Origin: an uncultured Neomegalonema sp.
GTDB lineage: Bacteria; Pseudomonadota; Alphaproteobacteria; Rhodobacterales; Rhodobacteraceae
Length of the DNA: 64,000 bases
Assembly: GCA_937995735.1 (NCBI GenBank)
Contig: CALKIZ010000024.1
Location: 60,294-124,293, forward strand
Direction of reading: 5' to 3'
A model generated the notes under the pieces. The model did no database searches and was not told where the DNA came from. It saw only the letters and a list, made by a program, of their open reading frames with translations. Numbering within the stretch: position 1 is the first letter of the stretch; each line of letters begins with the position of its first letter. Made by a program: the position numbers and the translations under genes. This document shows, piece by piece, positions 1 through 9,589 of this stretch.

Positions 1-522
1 GCGCGCTGTTTTGCGGTAGATCAAGTTGCCCTGTTCGTCGCCTTTCCACGCTTTGACAATCGCGAGGTCGGCTTTAATTCCACGTTCGAGAATATAAGTC
101 TCACCATCGAATTCTTTATGTTCCTTGCCTTCAGCAATCACGGTTCCAACGCCGGTTTTCGTGTAAAATCCGGGAATACCCGCACCGCCAGCGCGCAGGC
201 GTTCTGCCAAAGTGCCTTGCGGGTTAAACTCAAGCTCTAATTCGCCCGAGAGATATTGGCGCATAAATTCGGCGTTCTCTCCGACATAAGAAGAGACCAT
301 CTTCTTGACCTGCTTGGTTTGCAGCAGGATGCCAATGCCGAAATCATCAACGCCAGCATTGTTGGAATAGAATGTGAGGTCTTTGGTTCCGGCCTCTTTG
401 ATGGCTTCCAACAGATTTTCCGGAATACCGCAAAGGCCGAACCCGCCAGCGGCGACACTCATGCCATCCGCTAAAACTCCTTCGAGAGCGGCAGCCGCAT
501 TCTCATAGACTTTCTTCGCCAT
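1..522 (-). CDS. scoA: 3-oxoacid CoA-transferase subunit A (partial)
   Basis: The reading frame is open to the left window edge, so only about 174 N-terminal residues are present. The start [10 protein letters not shown] is followed by the [11 protein letters not shown] glycine loop (about residues 24-34) and [23 protein letters not shown], both typical of the alpha subunit of succinyl-CoA:3-ketoacid CoA-transferase. This enzyme moves CoA from succinyl-CoA to acetoacetate in the cytoplasm. The beta subunit would be expected just beyond the left edge, downstream on the same strand. A second ATG lies one codon upstream (525); the inner one has the better spacing to a G-rich upstream stretch. 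Confidence 0.9.
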   Translation of the reverse strand, partial: MAKKVYENAAAALEGVLADGMSVAAGGFGLCGIPENLLEAIKEAGTKDLTFYSNNAGVDDFGIGILLQTKQVKKMVSSYVGENAEFMRQYLSGELELEFNPQGTLAERLRAGGAGIPGFYTKTGVGTVIAEGKEHKEFDGETYILERGIKADLAIVKAWKGDEQGNLIYRKTAR

Positions 523-624
523 CATCGACCCCGTTTTGCAGTGCAATATCTTCGCTGATTTACCCTCGCACAGCCGTAAGCGCAATCATTCTGTAAAGGT
601 ATATTCGCACGGGACTGAGGAAAG

Positions 625-2178
625 TTACTTCAAATCATCCGTACCCAGCTCGCCATTCGGTCGGGCCATCGCATAACGGGTGACCCAGATCAGGCGCTCC
701 TGAGCACGGGTAATCGAAACATAGGCAAGGCGTTTCCACAGCGGCAAATCTGCTTCAATCCGATTGGCCCGTGCCGCCGCATAAAGGTCAGGCGCAAAAA
801 CCTGAACAGAAGGCCATTGCGAGCCTTGCGCCTTATGGATCGTGCAGGCCGCCCCGTGCAAAAATGAAGCACCCATACGTGCCGCCGTCGGGATAATCGG
901 TTCAGCATCTTGGCGCTCAATCTGAATGATCGCCGCAACAGACAACCGGGGCGCTTCTGCACCATCGACATAAAGCCTTGCAAAACCGGGTTTCTTACCG
1001 GGGCCAAGGTAAAAACTCTGCGCACCTTTTACCAAGCCCGCTTGCTCCAGCTCGATGCGTTTTTTCCGTTGGCGCGCGGGCAGCTCTGCACCGTCACAAA
1101 TCAACGGTTCACCCGGAGACAGCATTGTCTCGCCTAATCCATAAGCTGTCCGAAAAGCCCATATCAGGCGGATGCGCGTTGCATTGCGCCACACCAGCAT
1201 CGGCGAGCGCGCCATCAACTCAGGATCAGCCCGAGGAGCGATCACAACACGCTCATCGCGCTCAGCGGCCTCACGAATGAGCTTTTCAAACCCCAAAAAG
1301 TCAAGTTCAGGGTCCGCAAGCGCATAAGCCAAATCGATAATCGGATTGCCTGCTTCTTGCCGGAAAACCCGCGACAGCATCGCCTTCGACGGGGCGGGCA
1401 GCTTATCGAATGGCATTTCCCCAGACTCGCCAACAGGCGCGAGCTGTGCCGGATCACCGAATAAGATCAATATGCCAAAAACAGCCCGCAAATCATCCAA
1501 CTGCTTTTGATCGAGCATGGACGCTTCATCTACGAGGCCAATATCAACCGCGTCATCGCGCCGCGCCCATCCCGTAATGAACTCCGCCCCTCGCACCCCA
1601 ACGGTGGCGAGCGCCGCCGGGACAGATTGTATCTCGAGGTAATATTCCAAAGCCCGATCAAGTGCCTCGTCGGTCAGTAGGTCGTGTTTCGGCCTCTCAC
1701 CCTTGCCCTTTTCACGCAGCCATTCCGCAACTTTCTCATATTCCGGGTCATAGACCGGCGTATAAATGATCCGGTGAATTGTCGTGGCTGCGACTCCGCG
1801 TTGACGCAACACACTCGCGGCTTTGTTCGTCGGCGCAACAACAGCAAAGCTGCGCTTGCCTGCGCGCTGTCCCTCTCCATCAGGACCAATCTGAATCGCA
1901 TCGGCATCCAACAAAGCCTGCGTAAGCATCGCAAGTAATTGAGTTTTGCCCGACCCGGCTTTTCCAAGCACAGCAAACACACGGCCAAGATCAGACTCTG
2001 AGTCTGCATGATCTCCCATCGCAGTAGTCGGCGCACCCGCAATGGTCAAACCTGACAGAGAAATCAGCTCGGCAACGCGCGTATAGGCGTCGTCTTGATC
2101 ATCAGACAGATCAACATGCTGCATATCCGGCAGGGTTTCCTGCTCGGGCAATCCGAGGCTGAGGGCGGGTTCATTCAT
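625..2178 (-). CDS. RecD-like superfamily 1 DNA helicase
   Basis: A 517-residue P-loop protein. Walker A GKAGSGKT lies at about residues 72-79, a Walker B-like VDEASMLD in the middle, and helicase motifs IHKAQGSQW and YVSITRAQERL near the C-terminus. This is the AAA_30 plus UvrD_C_2 layout of RecD2-like helicases. It has no RecB/RecC neighbours and lacks the long N-terminal extension of RecD2, so it is one of the shorter stand-alone helicases common in Alphaproteobacteria. Role is inferred as ATP-driven 5'-3' DNA unwinding in repair. It is transcribed alone between scoA and the radical SAM gene. Confidence 0.82.
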   Translation of the reverse strand: MNEPALSLGLPEQETLPDMQHVDLSDDQDDAYTRVAELISLSGLTIAGAPTTAMGDHADSESDLGRVFAVLGKAGSGKTQLLAMLTQALLDADAIQIGPDGEGQRAGKRSFAVVAPTNKAASVLRQRGVAATTIHRIIYTPVYDPEYEKVAEWLREKGKGERPKHDLLTDEALDRALEYYLEIQSVPAALATVGVRGAEFITGWARRDDAVDIGLVDEASMLDQKQLDDLRAVFGILILFGDPAQLAPVGESGEMPFDKLPAPSKAMLSRVFRQEAGNPIIDLAYALADPELDFLGFEKLIREAAERDERVVIAPRADPELMARSPMLVWRNATRIRLIWAFRTAYGLGETMLSPGEPLICDGAELPARQRKKRIELEQAGLVKGAQSFYLGPGKKPGFARLYVDGAEAPRLSVAAIIQIERQDAEPIIPTAARMGASFLHGAACTIHKAQGSQWPSVQVFAPDLYAAARANRIEADLPLWKRLAYVSITRAQERLIWVTRYAMARPNGELGTDDLK

Positions 2179-2250
2179 TCAGTCGGTCCAAACGATGTTC
2201 GATACGTGTTCTTGTCACGATATCGCTTCACTTACAACTGTTTGAATGTG

Positions 2251-3303
2251 TTACGCTGTGCAGCTGCCACCGCCTAAGACACAAAACTTTGCGCAATGAG
2301 CATGGTTCAGCTTAATCGGGCGCTCTGCTTCTTTCAGAGTAGCGCCTAATTCAAACTCATCATCATATGCGAGCAGCGTACAGGCCAGAACCGCCGGTTT
2401 ATCAGCGCCTCGGCGCTTCACAACCATTCTGGACGTGGCACACATCACGTCCTTAGGGTCAATATTAAGAATACCCCAACAGCTCGTTGTTATCTCTGGC
2501 ACTTCAGCCTTTTCATCCATCTCCGGAAACAGAATACAACGGGACGGATCATCAGCATCAATCGGAAAACCTTCACGCTCAAACATGTCTCGATAGCCGG
2601 CACGTGCATCGGCTTCGGTTTCGTTCCAACAGGTGCGTCCAGCGGCATCAAGACGGAACCCATTTTCAGCAAGCCACCGCACGCCTTCCATCGCCTTAGC
2701 GAACGATCCTTTTCCACGCTCAACATCGTGGAGTTTTTCAGAATAATGATCGAGCGAAATCCGCAGCGTGAGTTGATCACCATAATCCGCGAGCAGTTTC
2801 AGCAATCCTTTTTGCACGCGCGGTCGCATCATCGGTTGCATCGCGTTTGACAAGATAAGAACGCGGTATCCCCGCGATAATGCGGCCTCAGCCATCGGGA
2901 TCATGTCAACATTCATGAACGGCTCGCCGCCCGTGAAACCAATTTCCTCCACCGGCCATTTTAGCGGAGCGACTTTCCGCCGTTCATCAATCTGGTCAAG
3001 ATATTCAATAACTTCAGCAACCGTCAGATAAACAAGAGCATCATTGGTCGGACTGGACAAAATATAGCAATTTTCGCATTCGATATTGCACAAAGTTCCG
3101 GTGTTAAACCAAAGCGTCTGAACGCCAGCCAAAGGCACACTCGCGCGTCTTTCGCCTTTCGCCGTTATGTCCGGGTGCGAAAACTTGGCCATCGGTGTTA
3201 CAGCTTCGTTTTTTTCTTTATCGTCATCAGGGGTAAGCTCCGCTTCACGTCGATAGTCCATAAACGTTTCACCACCTTCAGTCGCAATCAGCACTCGCCC
3301 CAT
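2251..3303 (-). CDS. radical SAM protein
   Basis: A 350-residue protein with the 4Fe-4S radical SAM motif CNIECENC (Cys72, Cys76, Cys79), the TGGEPF motif and a C-terminal Cys-rich end (HCAKFCVLGGGSC) that could hold an auxiliary cluster, as in SPASM/Twitch proteins. The substrate cannot be read from the sequence and no peptide precursor gene is visible beside it. An inner ATG (MDYRRE, position 3261) is an alternative start. It is divergent from the gspL-like operon, with a 185-bp shared upstream region. Confidence 0.8.
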   Translation of the reverse strand: MGRVLIATEGGETFMDYRREAELTPDDDKEKNEAVTPMAKFSHPDITAKGERRASVPLAGVQTLWFNTGTLCNIECENCYILSSPTNDALVYLTVAEVIEYLDQIDERRKVAPLKWPVEEIGFTGGEPFMNVDMIPMAEAALSRGYRVLILSNAMQPMMRPRVQKGLLKLLADYGDQLTLRISLDHYSEKLHDVERGKGSFAKAMEGVRWLAENGFRLDAAGRTCWNETEADARAGYRDMFEREGFPIDADDPSRCILFPEMDEKAEVPEITTSCWGILNIDPKDVMCATSRMVVKRRGADKPAVLACTLLAYDDEFELGATLKEAERPIKLNHAHCAKFCVLGGGSCTA

Positions 3304-3488
3304 CGGCTAAGCCCCGGTATCAGTTGAGTCAATGCTTGCAGAACCAAGTCACATGTCTGTCAACAAAACCTATCAGAAATGACGTAATCCAAATTCGTCC
3401 TGATTTCGCAGCTTCCTCACGTTTTATTCGCGACAGACTACCTCGTTCTGCGTATGTTAAACTAAAATAAACAGGCAGTTTGACGAAA

Positions 3489-4511
3489 ATGACTGAACAA
3501 CGTGGATTTTTTTCCTGGTGGCTCGGAGAGCTAAGAGAAGTGTTCTCCGGTCGCCCGGTTCCTGTCCATGCGCTCGCGTTGTCATCACACGAAATCGCAC
3601 TTCTTGAGAAAGGCGTTGACACACCGCTGGGTGTTGTGGACACGCAAGCTGAAGACTGGCTAGAACAAATTGAAGGCTTGCGGTCGCGTATCTTGAGTCG
3701 AAATACACAAAACCCCCTCGTGGAAGTGCAACTTCCTACCGAACAAGTTATGTTCACAAAAGTGACTGTACCGGACGACGAAGACCGGCAAGCTGCCATT
3801 TGTTCGCAAATTCCGGCGATTACGAGCCAACAGCTTGACGATGTTACCATAGACATCGCACCTAAACCCGATGCTGATGGCATGACTATCGTGGCAATTG
3901 CACCTGCTTCCACTGTTGCAGAAGCGGCGCGATACGCACAGGAATGGGGGTTCAATGCGGCGCGCATCACAAGCATCGAATCGCCAAAGGCATTTCGAAG
4001 AGGCCCGGACTTCGAGCATCAAGGCGCGCGTCCAACAGGCTCTGCATTACCAAAGGTGGCGGCAGGACTTGGCATACTCGCCATCGTCCTTTCGTGTACT
4101 GCGGCGGCGAGAGCCTTAAGCATTCGTGGAGATCTTGTGCAGCAAGTTGAACGTGAAGCCAGCGAAATAATCGTAACAAAAGACAGTTCAGGACAGCGCG
4201 AACTCGCATTGGCCGAATTCGCGAACGCAGCGGCAACTGCGACAGATTTGCGTGACGTTTCTCTTCCTGTTTGGCGCGTTTTGGCAGAGACTGCTTCTAT
4301 TATTCCCGGCGATGTTGTTCTTACCGGATTCAAATACCGGCGGGGGCAACTTATCCTAACCGGCACAACAACATCGACGGTTACTCTGGAAGAGGCGCTT
4401 GATCGGTCCCCGATTTTTAACGCGCCCACCCTTTCAAGCACAAGTAGATCAGGAGGGGGCCGCGCGAACTTTGTCATCGAAGCCGCTGTAGATGAAAGGA
4501 GTGTGCGTTGA
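3489..4511 (+). CDS. GspL/PilN-like inner-membrane assembly protein
   Basis: About 340 residues starting at ATG 3489; the frame extends nine bases upstream to a TTG. The N-terminal half has an actin-like/GspL cytoplasmic look (LPTEQVMFTKVTVP). One membrane segment lies at about residues 187-207 (AAGLGILAIVLSCTAAA), followed by a periplasmic PilN-type domain containing VWRVLAETASIIPGDVVLTGF. This is the layout of GspL of type II secretion, or a PilM-PilN fusion. It overlaps the next gene (TTGA). Assignment rests on fold-like motifs and operon order, since the family diverges fast. No other secretion genes are in the window. Confidence 0.62.
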   Translation: MTEQRGFFSWWLGELREVFSGRPVPVHALALSSHEIALLEKGVDTPLGVVDTQAEDWLEQIEGLRSRILSRNTQNPLVEVQLPTEQVMFTKVTVPDDEDRQAAICSQIPAITSQQLDDVTIDIAPKPDADGMTIVAIAPASTVAEAARYAQEWGFNAARITSIESPKAFRRGPDFEHQGARPTGSALPKVAAGLGILAIVLSCTAAARALSIRGDLVQQVEREASEIIVTKDSSGQRELALAEFANAAATATDLRDVSLPVWRVLAETASIIPGDVVLTGFKYRRGQLILTGTTTSTVTLEEALDRSPIFNAPTLSSTSRSGGGRANFVIEAAVDERSVR

Positions 4512-5059
4512 GCGCGGGCGGTCGCAGTCGCGCCGCAGCATTGGCACTACTTGCCGGTGTTGTCATGATTATAGGCGCAGCGGCTGTTGTTCCTGCCGGG
4601 TTATACTGGTCCAAGACCGGCGAGGCCATCCGCGACGCCCGGACAAAAATACAGCGCTCGGAACAACGCAAGCAAGCAGAAGACACCTTAGTGCGCAGTC
4701 AAAGAGATTGGGCCCGTTTTGCCGCCACCCCTTCATCCGGTTTTATACTAAATTCTGACGACGAAGCAGCGATTGCCGCAACAAGGCAAAGAATTGACTC
4801 AGTATTCTCTGAACTTGAAGGGGTCGCAGTATCAGTTGCCGGTGAAGCAGGCGACGGTCCACGTGAGGGCGTTCGCAGCATTACGATAGCAGTTCAGGGC
4901 AATCTACCCCGTAAGAATCTCGGCGCGTTCTTAACTCGGCTGGAGAGCGAACCAGCCTATATCGTCATTTCAGATTTTGAAGCGATAACGAGCCAGAACG
5001 ACCAATTACTGATTAATCTTACCGGACAGGTATTTCGATTATTGGAGTCTGGGGCGTGA
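4508..5059 (+). CDS. GspM/PilO-like membrane protein
   Basis: 183 residues from a TTG start that overlaps the stop of the upstream gene (TTGA). One N-terminal membrane helix (ALALLAGVVMIIGAAAVVPA) is followed by a charged coiled region (about 40-75) and a C-terminal ferredoxin-like domain ending in LLINLTGQVFRLLE. This matches the size and layout of GspM/PilO, which pairs with GspL/PilN in the inner-membrane platform. It is followed by the GspC-like gene with a GTGA overlap, so translation of the three is probably coupled. Confidence 0.6.
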   Translation: MSAGGRSRAAALALLAGVVMIIGAAAVVPAGLYWSKTGEAIRDARTKIQRSEQRKQAEDTLVRSQRDWARFAATPSSGFILNSDDEAAIAATRQRIDSVFSELEGVAVSVAGEAGDGPREGVRSITIAVQGNLPRKNLGAFLTRLESEPAYIVISDFEAITSQNDQLLINLTGQVFRLLESGA

Positions 5060-5667
5060 AGAAAGACGCTTGGTATGCCGCGATTGCCGCGACGGGTCTT
5101 TTCGGTATTGCTGCATTATATGCTCTATGGGCTGCACCACAACTTGCGGACCCGTCTGTGCGCGCCAGCAAGGCAAAATTAACGGCATCGCTGCCTTCCC
5201 CGCCTAAATTTAAGGTGGATCAAGAAGTTATTGCAAATGCACAAACGATCCTACGCGAACGCGACCCGTTCATTGCGCGCATCAGCGGGGGCGATGCCGT
5301 TGCGCGTGGATTAGACCTGCCAAAACTCGCACCTCCGGTTCGGTTCTCTGATCCCGGAGAACGTGCAACAGTCGTGTCAGTACCTGAAACAGTCTTTCAA
5401 CAACCGACTAATCTGACACCCCAATCGGAAAGCCCCCCGGCTCCCCTACCACCTGCCGCAACACAACAAGCGCGGGGAAGCCTGACATTGAGAGGTGTCT
5501 TTCCATCATCGAATGGTGGACGGGCGCTTGTGGCCTTACCAGACGGGCGCGTGGTCAGTGTTACCGTAGGTGGCGTGGTAGGCGGCTGGCGTGTCCTCGA
5601 TATCCGGCAAGGAGCCATCCGCCTCGGGCGCGGACAGCGCGCCATATTGCTCGCTATGCCGCGCTGA
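5056..5667 (+). CDS. GspC-like (HR-domain) protein
   Basis: 203 residues from a GTG start overlapping the previous stop. One membrane helix lies near the N-terminus (AAIAATGLFGIAALYALWAA), then a proline-rich linker (about 115-140), then a compact beta domain SLTLRGVFPSSNGGRALVAL...GWRVLDI that resembles the homology region of GspC/PulC, which contacts the secretin. There is no PDZ domain after it, unlike enterobacterial GspC. It ends four bases before the convergent mgtE stop. Function as the secretin-linking part of a type II-like system is an inference. Confidence 0.6.
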   Translation: MKKDAWYAAIAATGLFGIAALYALWAAPQLADPSVRASKAKLTASLPSPPKFKVDQEVIANAQTILRERDPFIARISGGDAVARGLDLPKLAPPVRFSDPGERATVVSVPETVFQQPTNLTPQSESPPAPLPPAATQQARGSLTLRGVFPSSNGGRALVALPDGRVVSVTVGGVVGGWRVLDIRQGAIRLGRGQRAILLAMPR

Positions 5668-5670
5668 CCA

Positions 5671-7053
5671 TTACAGCAGGATAATTGCCGCAAGCCCTAA
5701 AAATGCAAAAAATCCAACGACATCTGTAACCGTCGTAACAAACACAGCGGATGCGAGCGCCGGGTCAGCGCCGACCTTTTCCAAACTGATCGGGACAAGA
5801 ATACCCGCAAGCGCAGCAACAAACATATTCACAATCATAGAAAGCCCCAGAACCATGCCAAGGCTGGCATCGGCATACCACCACCATGTTGCCGCCCCCA
5901 TCACAACGGCAAAAATAACACCGTTGATAAAGCCGACCATTCCTTCGCGGGAAATAATACGCCATGCGTTTGTAGAGGTTAAATCCTTCGTCGCCAACGC
6001 CCGAACAGCAACAGTCAAAGTCTGCGTTCCCGCATTACCGCCCATTGATGCCACAATGGTCATCAAGACGGCCAAGGCAACAATCTGCTCAATAACGGCA
6101 TCGAACTGAGCGATGATTAAAGAGGCAAGGATCGCGGTAATCAGATTAACGGCAAGCCAGGGAAGCCTCTGTTTTGCAACTTCCAGAACGGTATCGGATA
6201 AATCCTCGTCACCAACTCCGCCAAGGCGCATCAAATCTTCTCCGGTTTCTTCATCAAGAGCCCGCATCGCATCATCAATTGTGATGACACCAACCAACCT
6301 TCCATTCTCATCAACGACCGGCGCAGAGACGAGGTGGTATTGATTAAATCCGTAAGCAATCTCTTCTTGGGGTTGAATAGCGGTGAAGCTGCAAAAGTCA
6401 CGCTTCATTAATCCATCCAGAGTCGCGGGCCGCTTGGCTCCCATAATTCTGGCAAGGCCAATCGTTCCGATTGGAAGGTGGCTCGGATCAACGACAATAA
6501 TCTCATAAAAATCTTCGGGCAGATCATCCCGGGCGCGCATCATGTCTATTGTTTCACCGACAGTCCAAAATGCCGGAGCCGCAACAAGCTCGCGTTGCAT
6601 CATACGGCCAGCGGAATATTCGGGATAATCGAGTGATCGTTGAATCGCGACACGATCCGCTATCGGGATGGCATCAAGAACCTCTTGCTTGCGCTCTTCA
6701 TCCAAGTCTTCAAGCAAATACACCGCATCGTCGGAGTCTAGATCACAGACAACATCGGCCAAAAAACTGTCGTCAAGAGCTTCGATGACATCATCACGAA
6801 CCCCCTCTTCCAACTCAGCAAGAACATTTGTCGGTAAATCTTCGCCCGCCAGCGTAATAAACTGCTTTCGTTCTTCCGCCGATAATTGCTCAAGGATGTC
6901 GGCAATATCAGCCGGATGTACCTCATGGATTGCGGCGAGCAGATCTCTGCGCTCCGCACATTCCAACGCTGCACAAACATCCCGCGTTGTCTCGCGCGCG
7001 GCGACTAATTCTACATCTTCTGTGAGGTCAGGTTTAAGATCAGTATTGGCCAT
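5671..7053 (-). CDS. mgtE: magnesium transporter MgtE
   Basis: 460 residues with the standard MgtE layout: an N-terminal helical superhelix domain (about 30-130, HPADIADILEQLSAEERKQ), two CBS domains (about 135-260) and five membrane helices in the last 175 residues. MgtE is a homodimeric Mg2+ channel gated by the cytoplasmic N and CBS domains. It is single-cistronic on the minus strand and convergent with the gspC-like gene. No M-box riboswitch was recognised in the 116-bp upstream gap. Confidence 0.95.
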   Translation of the reverse strand: MANTDLKPDLTEDVELVAARETTRDVCAALECAERRDLLAAIHEVHPADIADILEQLSAEERKQFITLAGEDLPTNVLAELEEGVRDDVIEALDDSFLADVVCDLDSDDAVYLLEDLDEERKQEVLDAIPIADRVAIQRSLDYPEYSAGRMMQRELVAAPAFWTVGETIDMMRARDDLPEDFYEIIVVDPSHLPIGTIGLARIMGAKRPATLDGLMKRDFCSFTAIQPQEEIAYGFNQYHLVSAPVVDENGRLVGVITIDDAMRALDEETGEDLMRLGGVGDEDLSDTVLEVAKQRLPWLAVNLITAILASLIIAQFDAVIEQIVALAVLMTIVASMGGNAGTQTLTVAVRALATKDLTSTNAWRIISREGMVGFINGVIFAVVMGAATWWWYADASLGMVLGLSMIVNMFVAALAGILVPISLEKVGADPALASAVFVTTVTDVVGFFAFLGLAAIILL

Positions 7054-7169
7054 GACGAACCAGTATCGTGCGCATTACTGAACGGCAACCGTCACTTCGT
7101 AAAATGTAAGGCAATTGAATCTGTATAAGACAGCGCAGGCGTATGCGTTTCTGAGAACTTTCGATTCAA

Positions 7170-7688
7170 TTACGCTTGCGCCCCGTTAAACTGACGCAAA
7201 GCCGCACGTATCTCTTCGGCAAGATCAGCGCGTTCTTCTGACGTCAAGAACCCGCCGATAGCCACGGCTCTGTCACGTTGACGAAGGATAAGCTGGTTTT
7301 CGATCTCACGGGTATTTTGAGTAAGAACGCGCGTCCAATAGGGTTGAAATTCCCAACGACGTGCAGGCTTCGAGGGATGCTTGGCCTCAACGATCAAATG
7401 ATCACCGTCGAAATGAAGCCGCTCGACATACCGGCCATCTCGGTTGTTCACGGCAAAAGCCCAAACAACAAAACCGAACACCAACAAGATAAAGGGAACA
7501 ATTACTAACAAAACGGTCGCAAGTCCCGCTCTGGAAGCGGTGGAGCCGGGTGCTGTAGCGGTCATTAAAAAGAAAACGCTAAAGCACCCGGCCAAGATCA
7601 ATAGGAAAGCGCGCAACCCCTTTTTCGAAAGGGACCGGTTGGGCCAAAGCTCAACCTGCCACTTCAAGGGCTTTGCGCGATCATCCAT
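7170..7688 (-). CDS. DUF2244 domain protein, cytochrome oxidase-linked
   Basis: 172 residues with a hydrophilic start, two membrane helices (about 25-45 and 57-80) and a C-terminal soluble part containing RWEFQPYWTRV, the hallmark of DUF2244. Its ATG shares one base with the ctaD stop (TAATG), so it is translationally coupled to oxidase subunit I. Proteins of this family are recurrently encoded beside cox genes in Alphaproteobacteria. A role in oxidase assembly is plausible but not shown by the sequence. Confidence 0.85.
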   Translation of the reverse strand: MDDRAKPLKWQVELWPNRSLSKKGLRAFLLILAGCFSVFFLMTATAPGSTASRAGLATVLLVIVPFILLVFGFVVWAFAVNNRDGRYVERLHFDGDHLIVEAKHPSKPARRWEFQPYWTRVLTQNTREIENQLILRQRDRAVAIGGFLTSEERADLAEEIRAALRQFNGAQA

Positions 7689-9361
7689 TATTTATCGCTA
7701 GGGTTCAGATCAACATCTCCACCGCCGAGCGTATAGTCGTGATACTTAATCACATCATCCGAAATGACCGGAAGTGTTTCAAAAGTATGCGCTGGTGGAG
7801 GCGATGGCAGCGTCCATTCAAGCGTATCAGCCCCGTGGCCCCAGTAATTCGCCTCAAGGCGTCTGCCCGCAATAATCGTGTAAAACACAATACCGATGAA
7901 CAGCAGGAACGAAGCACCAGAGATAAACGCACCAATGGACGAGATGAAGTTCCAGCCCGCAAAGGCTTCGGAATAATCCATGTATCGGCGCGGCATACCT
8001 TGGAAACCGAGGAAGTGCTGCGGGAAGAAGGTAATGTTCACACCAATGAACATCGACCAGAAGTGAACTTTGCCCCAGAACTCAGGATACTGGCGGCCCG
8101 ACATTTTGCCGATCCAGTAATACATGCCTGCAAACAAGCCCATGGCCGCGCCAATCGACATCACGTAATGGAAGTGCGCAACGACGTAGTACGTATCGTG
8201 CAAAGCACGGTCGACGCCCGCTTGGGACAGAACGATACCGGTCACACCGCCAAGCGTGAACAGGAAGATAAATCCGATCGCGAACAGCATCGGCGTGTCA
8301 AAGCGGAGTGAACCGCCCCACATCGTTGCAATCCACGAGAAGATCTTAATCCCCGTCGGAACTGCGATCACCATCGTTGCAAGCATGAAGTAGGCTTGCG
8401 TATCAACCTTGATACCGGATGTGTACATGTGGTGCGCCCACACGACGAAACCGAGAAGGCCAATGCCGATCATCGCCCAAACCATTCCCAGATAGCCAAA
8501 TACCGGCTTGTTCGAGAAGGTTGAGATGACATGGCTCACAATGCCGAAGGCCGGAACGATAATGATATAAACTTCAGGGTGACCAAAGAACCAAAGAAGG
8601 TGTTGGTAAAGGATCGGGTCACCCCCACCAGCAGGGTCAAAGAACGCGGTTGAGAAGTTCCGATCCATCAGGAGCATGGTAATCGCACCAGCGAGAACCG
8701 GCAGAGCCAACAGGATCAAAAGCGCTGTGACAAAGATCGACCACGGGAACAACGGAACCTTAAACAGCGACATGCCCGGAGCACGCATGTTTAGGAAGGT
8801 CGTAATGATATTGATTGCACCAAGGATCGAAGATGCCCCCGACAGGTGAACCGCAAAGATTGCCAAGTCAGTTGCCATTGTCGGAGAACCGGACGTTGAG
8901 AGCGGTGCGTATAGAACCCATCCAACTCCTGATCCGCCATCCACAAAGGCGGAAATACAGGCAAGCGTACCACCGGCGGTGAACAACCAATAGCTGAGGT
9001 TATTCAGACGCGGGAATGCCATATCCGGCGCGCCGATCATCAATGGCATGAAGTAGTTGCCGAAACCACCGAACAGTCCCGGAATCAGCACGAAGAACAT
9101 CATAAGAATGCCGTGTGCCGTGATCGCGACGTTCCACTGCTGTCCATCCGGAGCACCGGCAGCGTCCGTCATGAACTGAACGCCGGGATACATCAATTCT
9201 GCGCGCATCATCATTGAGAAAATAATGGCAACCAAACCGAAGAAACCTGCGGTCCAAAGATAAAGTATGCCAATATCTTTGTGGTTCGTCGAGCAGAACC
9301 AGCGGGTAAAGAATCCGGGATCATCGTGAGCGTGGTCGTGTCCGACGCTGACTTCAGCCAT
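7688..9361 (-). CDS. ctaD: cytochrome c oxidase subunit I (aa3 type)
   Basis: 557 residues, 12 membrane helices. It contains the low-spin haem ligand region [11 protein letters not shown], the CuB site with cross-linked Tyr in [14 protein letters not shown], the His pair [10 protein letters not shown] and the haem ligand region [18 protein letters not shown] marks the A1 subfamily (mitochondrial type). It catalyses oxygen reduction coupled to proton pumping in the inner membrane. A strong ribosome-binding site (AAGGAG) precedes ATG 9361. Unusually, ctaC (subunit II) is not upstream: a 228-bp gap and a FemAB-like gene are there instead. Subunit IV is encoded 52 kb away. Confidence 0.97.
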   Translation of the reverse strand: MAEVSVGHDHAHDDPGFFTRWFCSTNHKDIGILYLWTAGFFGLVAIIFSMMMRAELMYPGVQFMTDAAGAPDGQQWNVAITAHGILMMFFVLIPGLFGGFGNYFMPLMIGAPDMAFPRLNNLSYWLFTAGGTLACISAFVDGGSGVGWVLYAPLSTSGSPTMATDLAIFAVHLSGASSILGAINIITTFLNMRAPGMSLFKVPLFPWSIFVTALLILLALPVLAGAITMLLMDRNFSTAFFDPAGGGDPILYQHLLWFFGHPEVYIIIVPAFGIVSHVISTFSNKPVFGYLGMVWAMIGIGLLGFVVWAHHMYTSGIKVDTQAYFMLATMVIAVPTGIKIFSWIATMWGGSLRFDTPMLFAIGFIFLFTLGGVTGIVLSQAGVDRALHDTYYVVAHFHYVMSIGAAMGLFAGMYYWIGKMSGRQYPEFWGKVHFWSMFIGVNITFFPQHFLGFQGMPRRYMDYSEAFAGWNFISSIGAFISGASFLLFIGIVFYTIIAGRRLEANYWGHGADTLEWTLPSPPPAHTFETLPVISDDVIKYHDYTLGGGDVDLNPSDK

Positions 9362-9589
9362 AAAAACAGCTCCTTAAGGTGCTTTCAGCGGGTTTTATAA
9401 CCTCGCTGAGTCGCCTGATTTGATTATTGGGTGTCGAGATAGCTCAAGGATTGCCTGTTGACAATGCGGTGATGCGCATTTGGTGCAGGACGAAGCGTCG
9501 CGGCACAGTTAGAATACGAACCCGAAACAGGTTAATGATTTTCCGGCACAGATGCCGAATGACAAACAGCCCTGAAAGCACGGCTATCG

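Noticed and set aside
3329..3976. A 215-codon minus-strand frame over the gspL-like start
   Set aside because: Its product is a Ser/Cys-rich, low-complexity shadow. The plus-strand gene has membrane segments, domain motifs and operon overlaps.
6954..7169. Possible M-box or other Mg-sensing RNA before mgtE
   Set aside because: The gap is short and shows no recognisable conserved elements or long stems.
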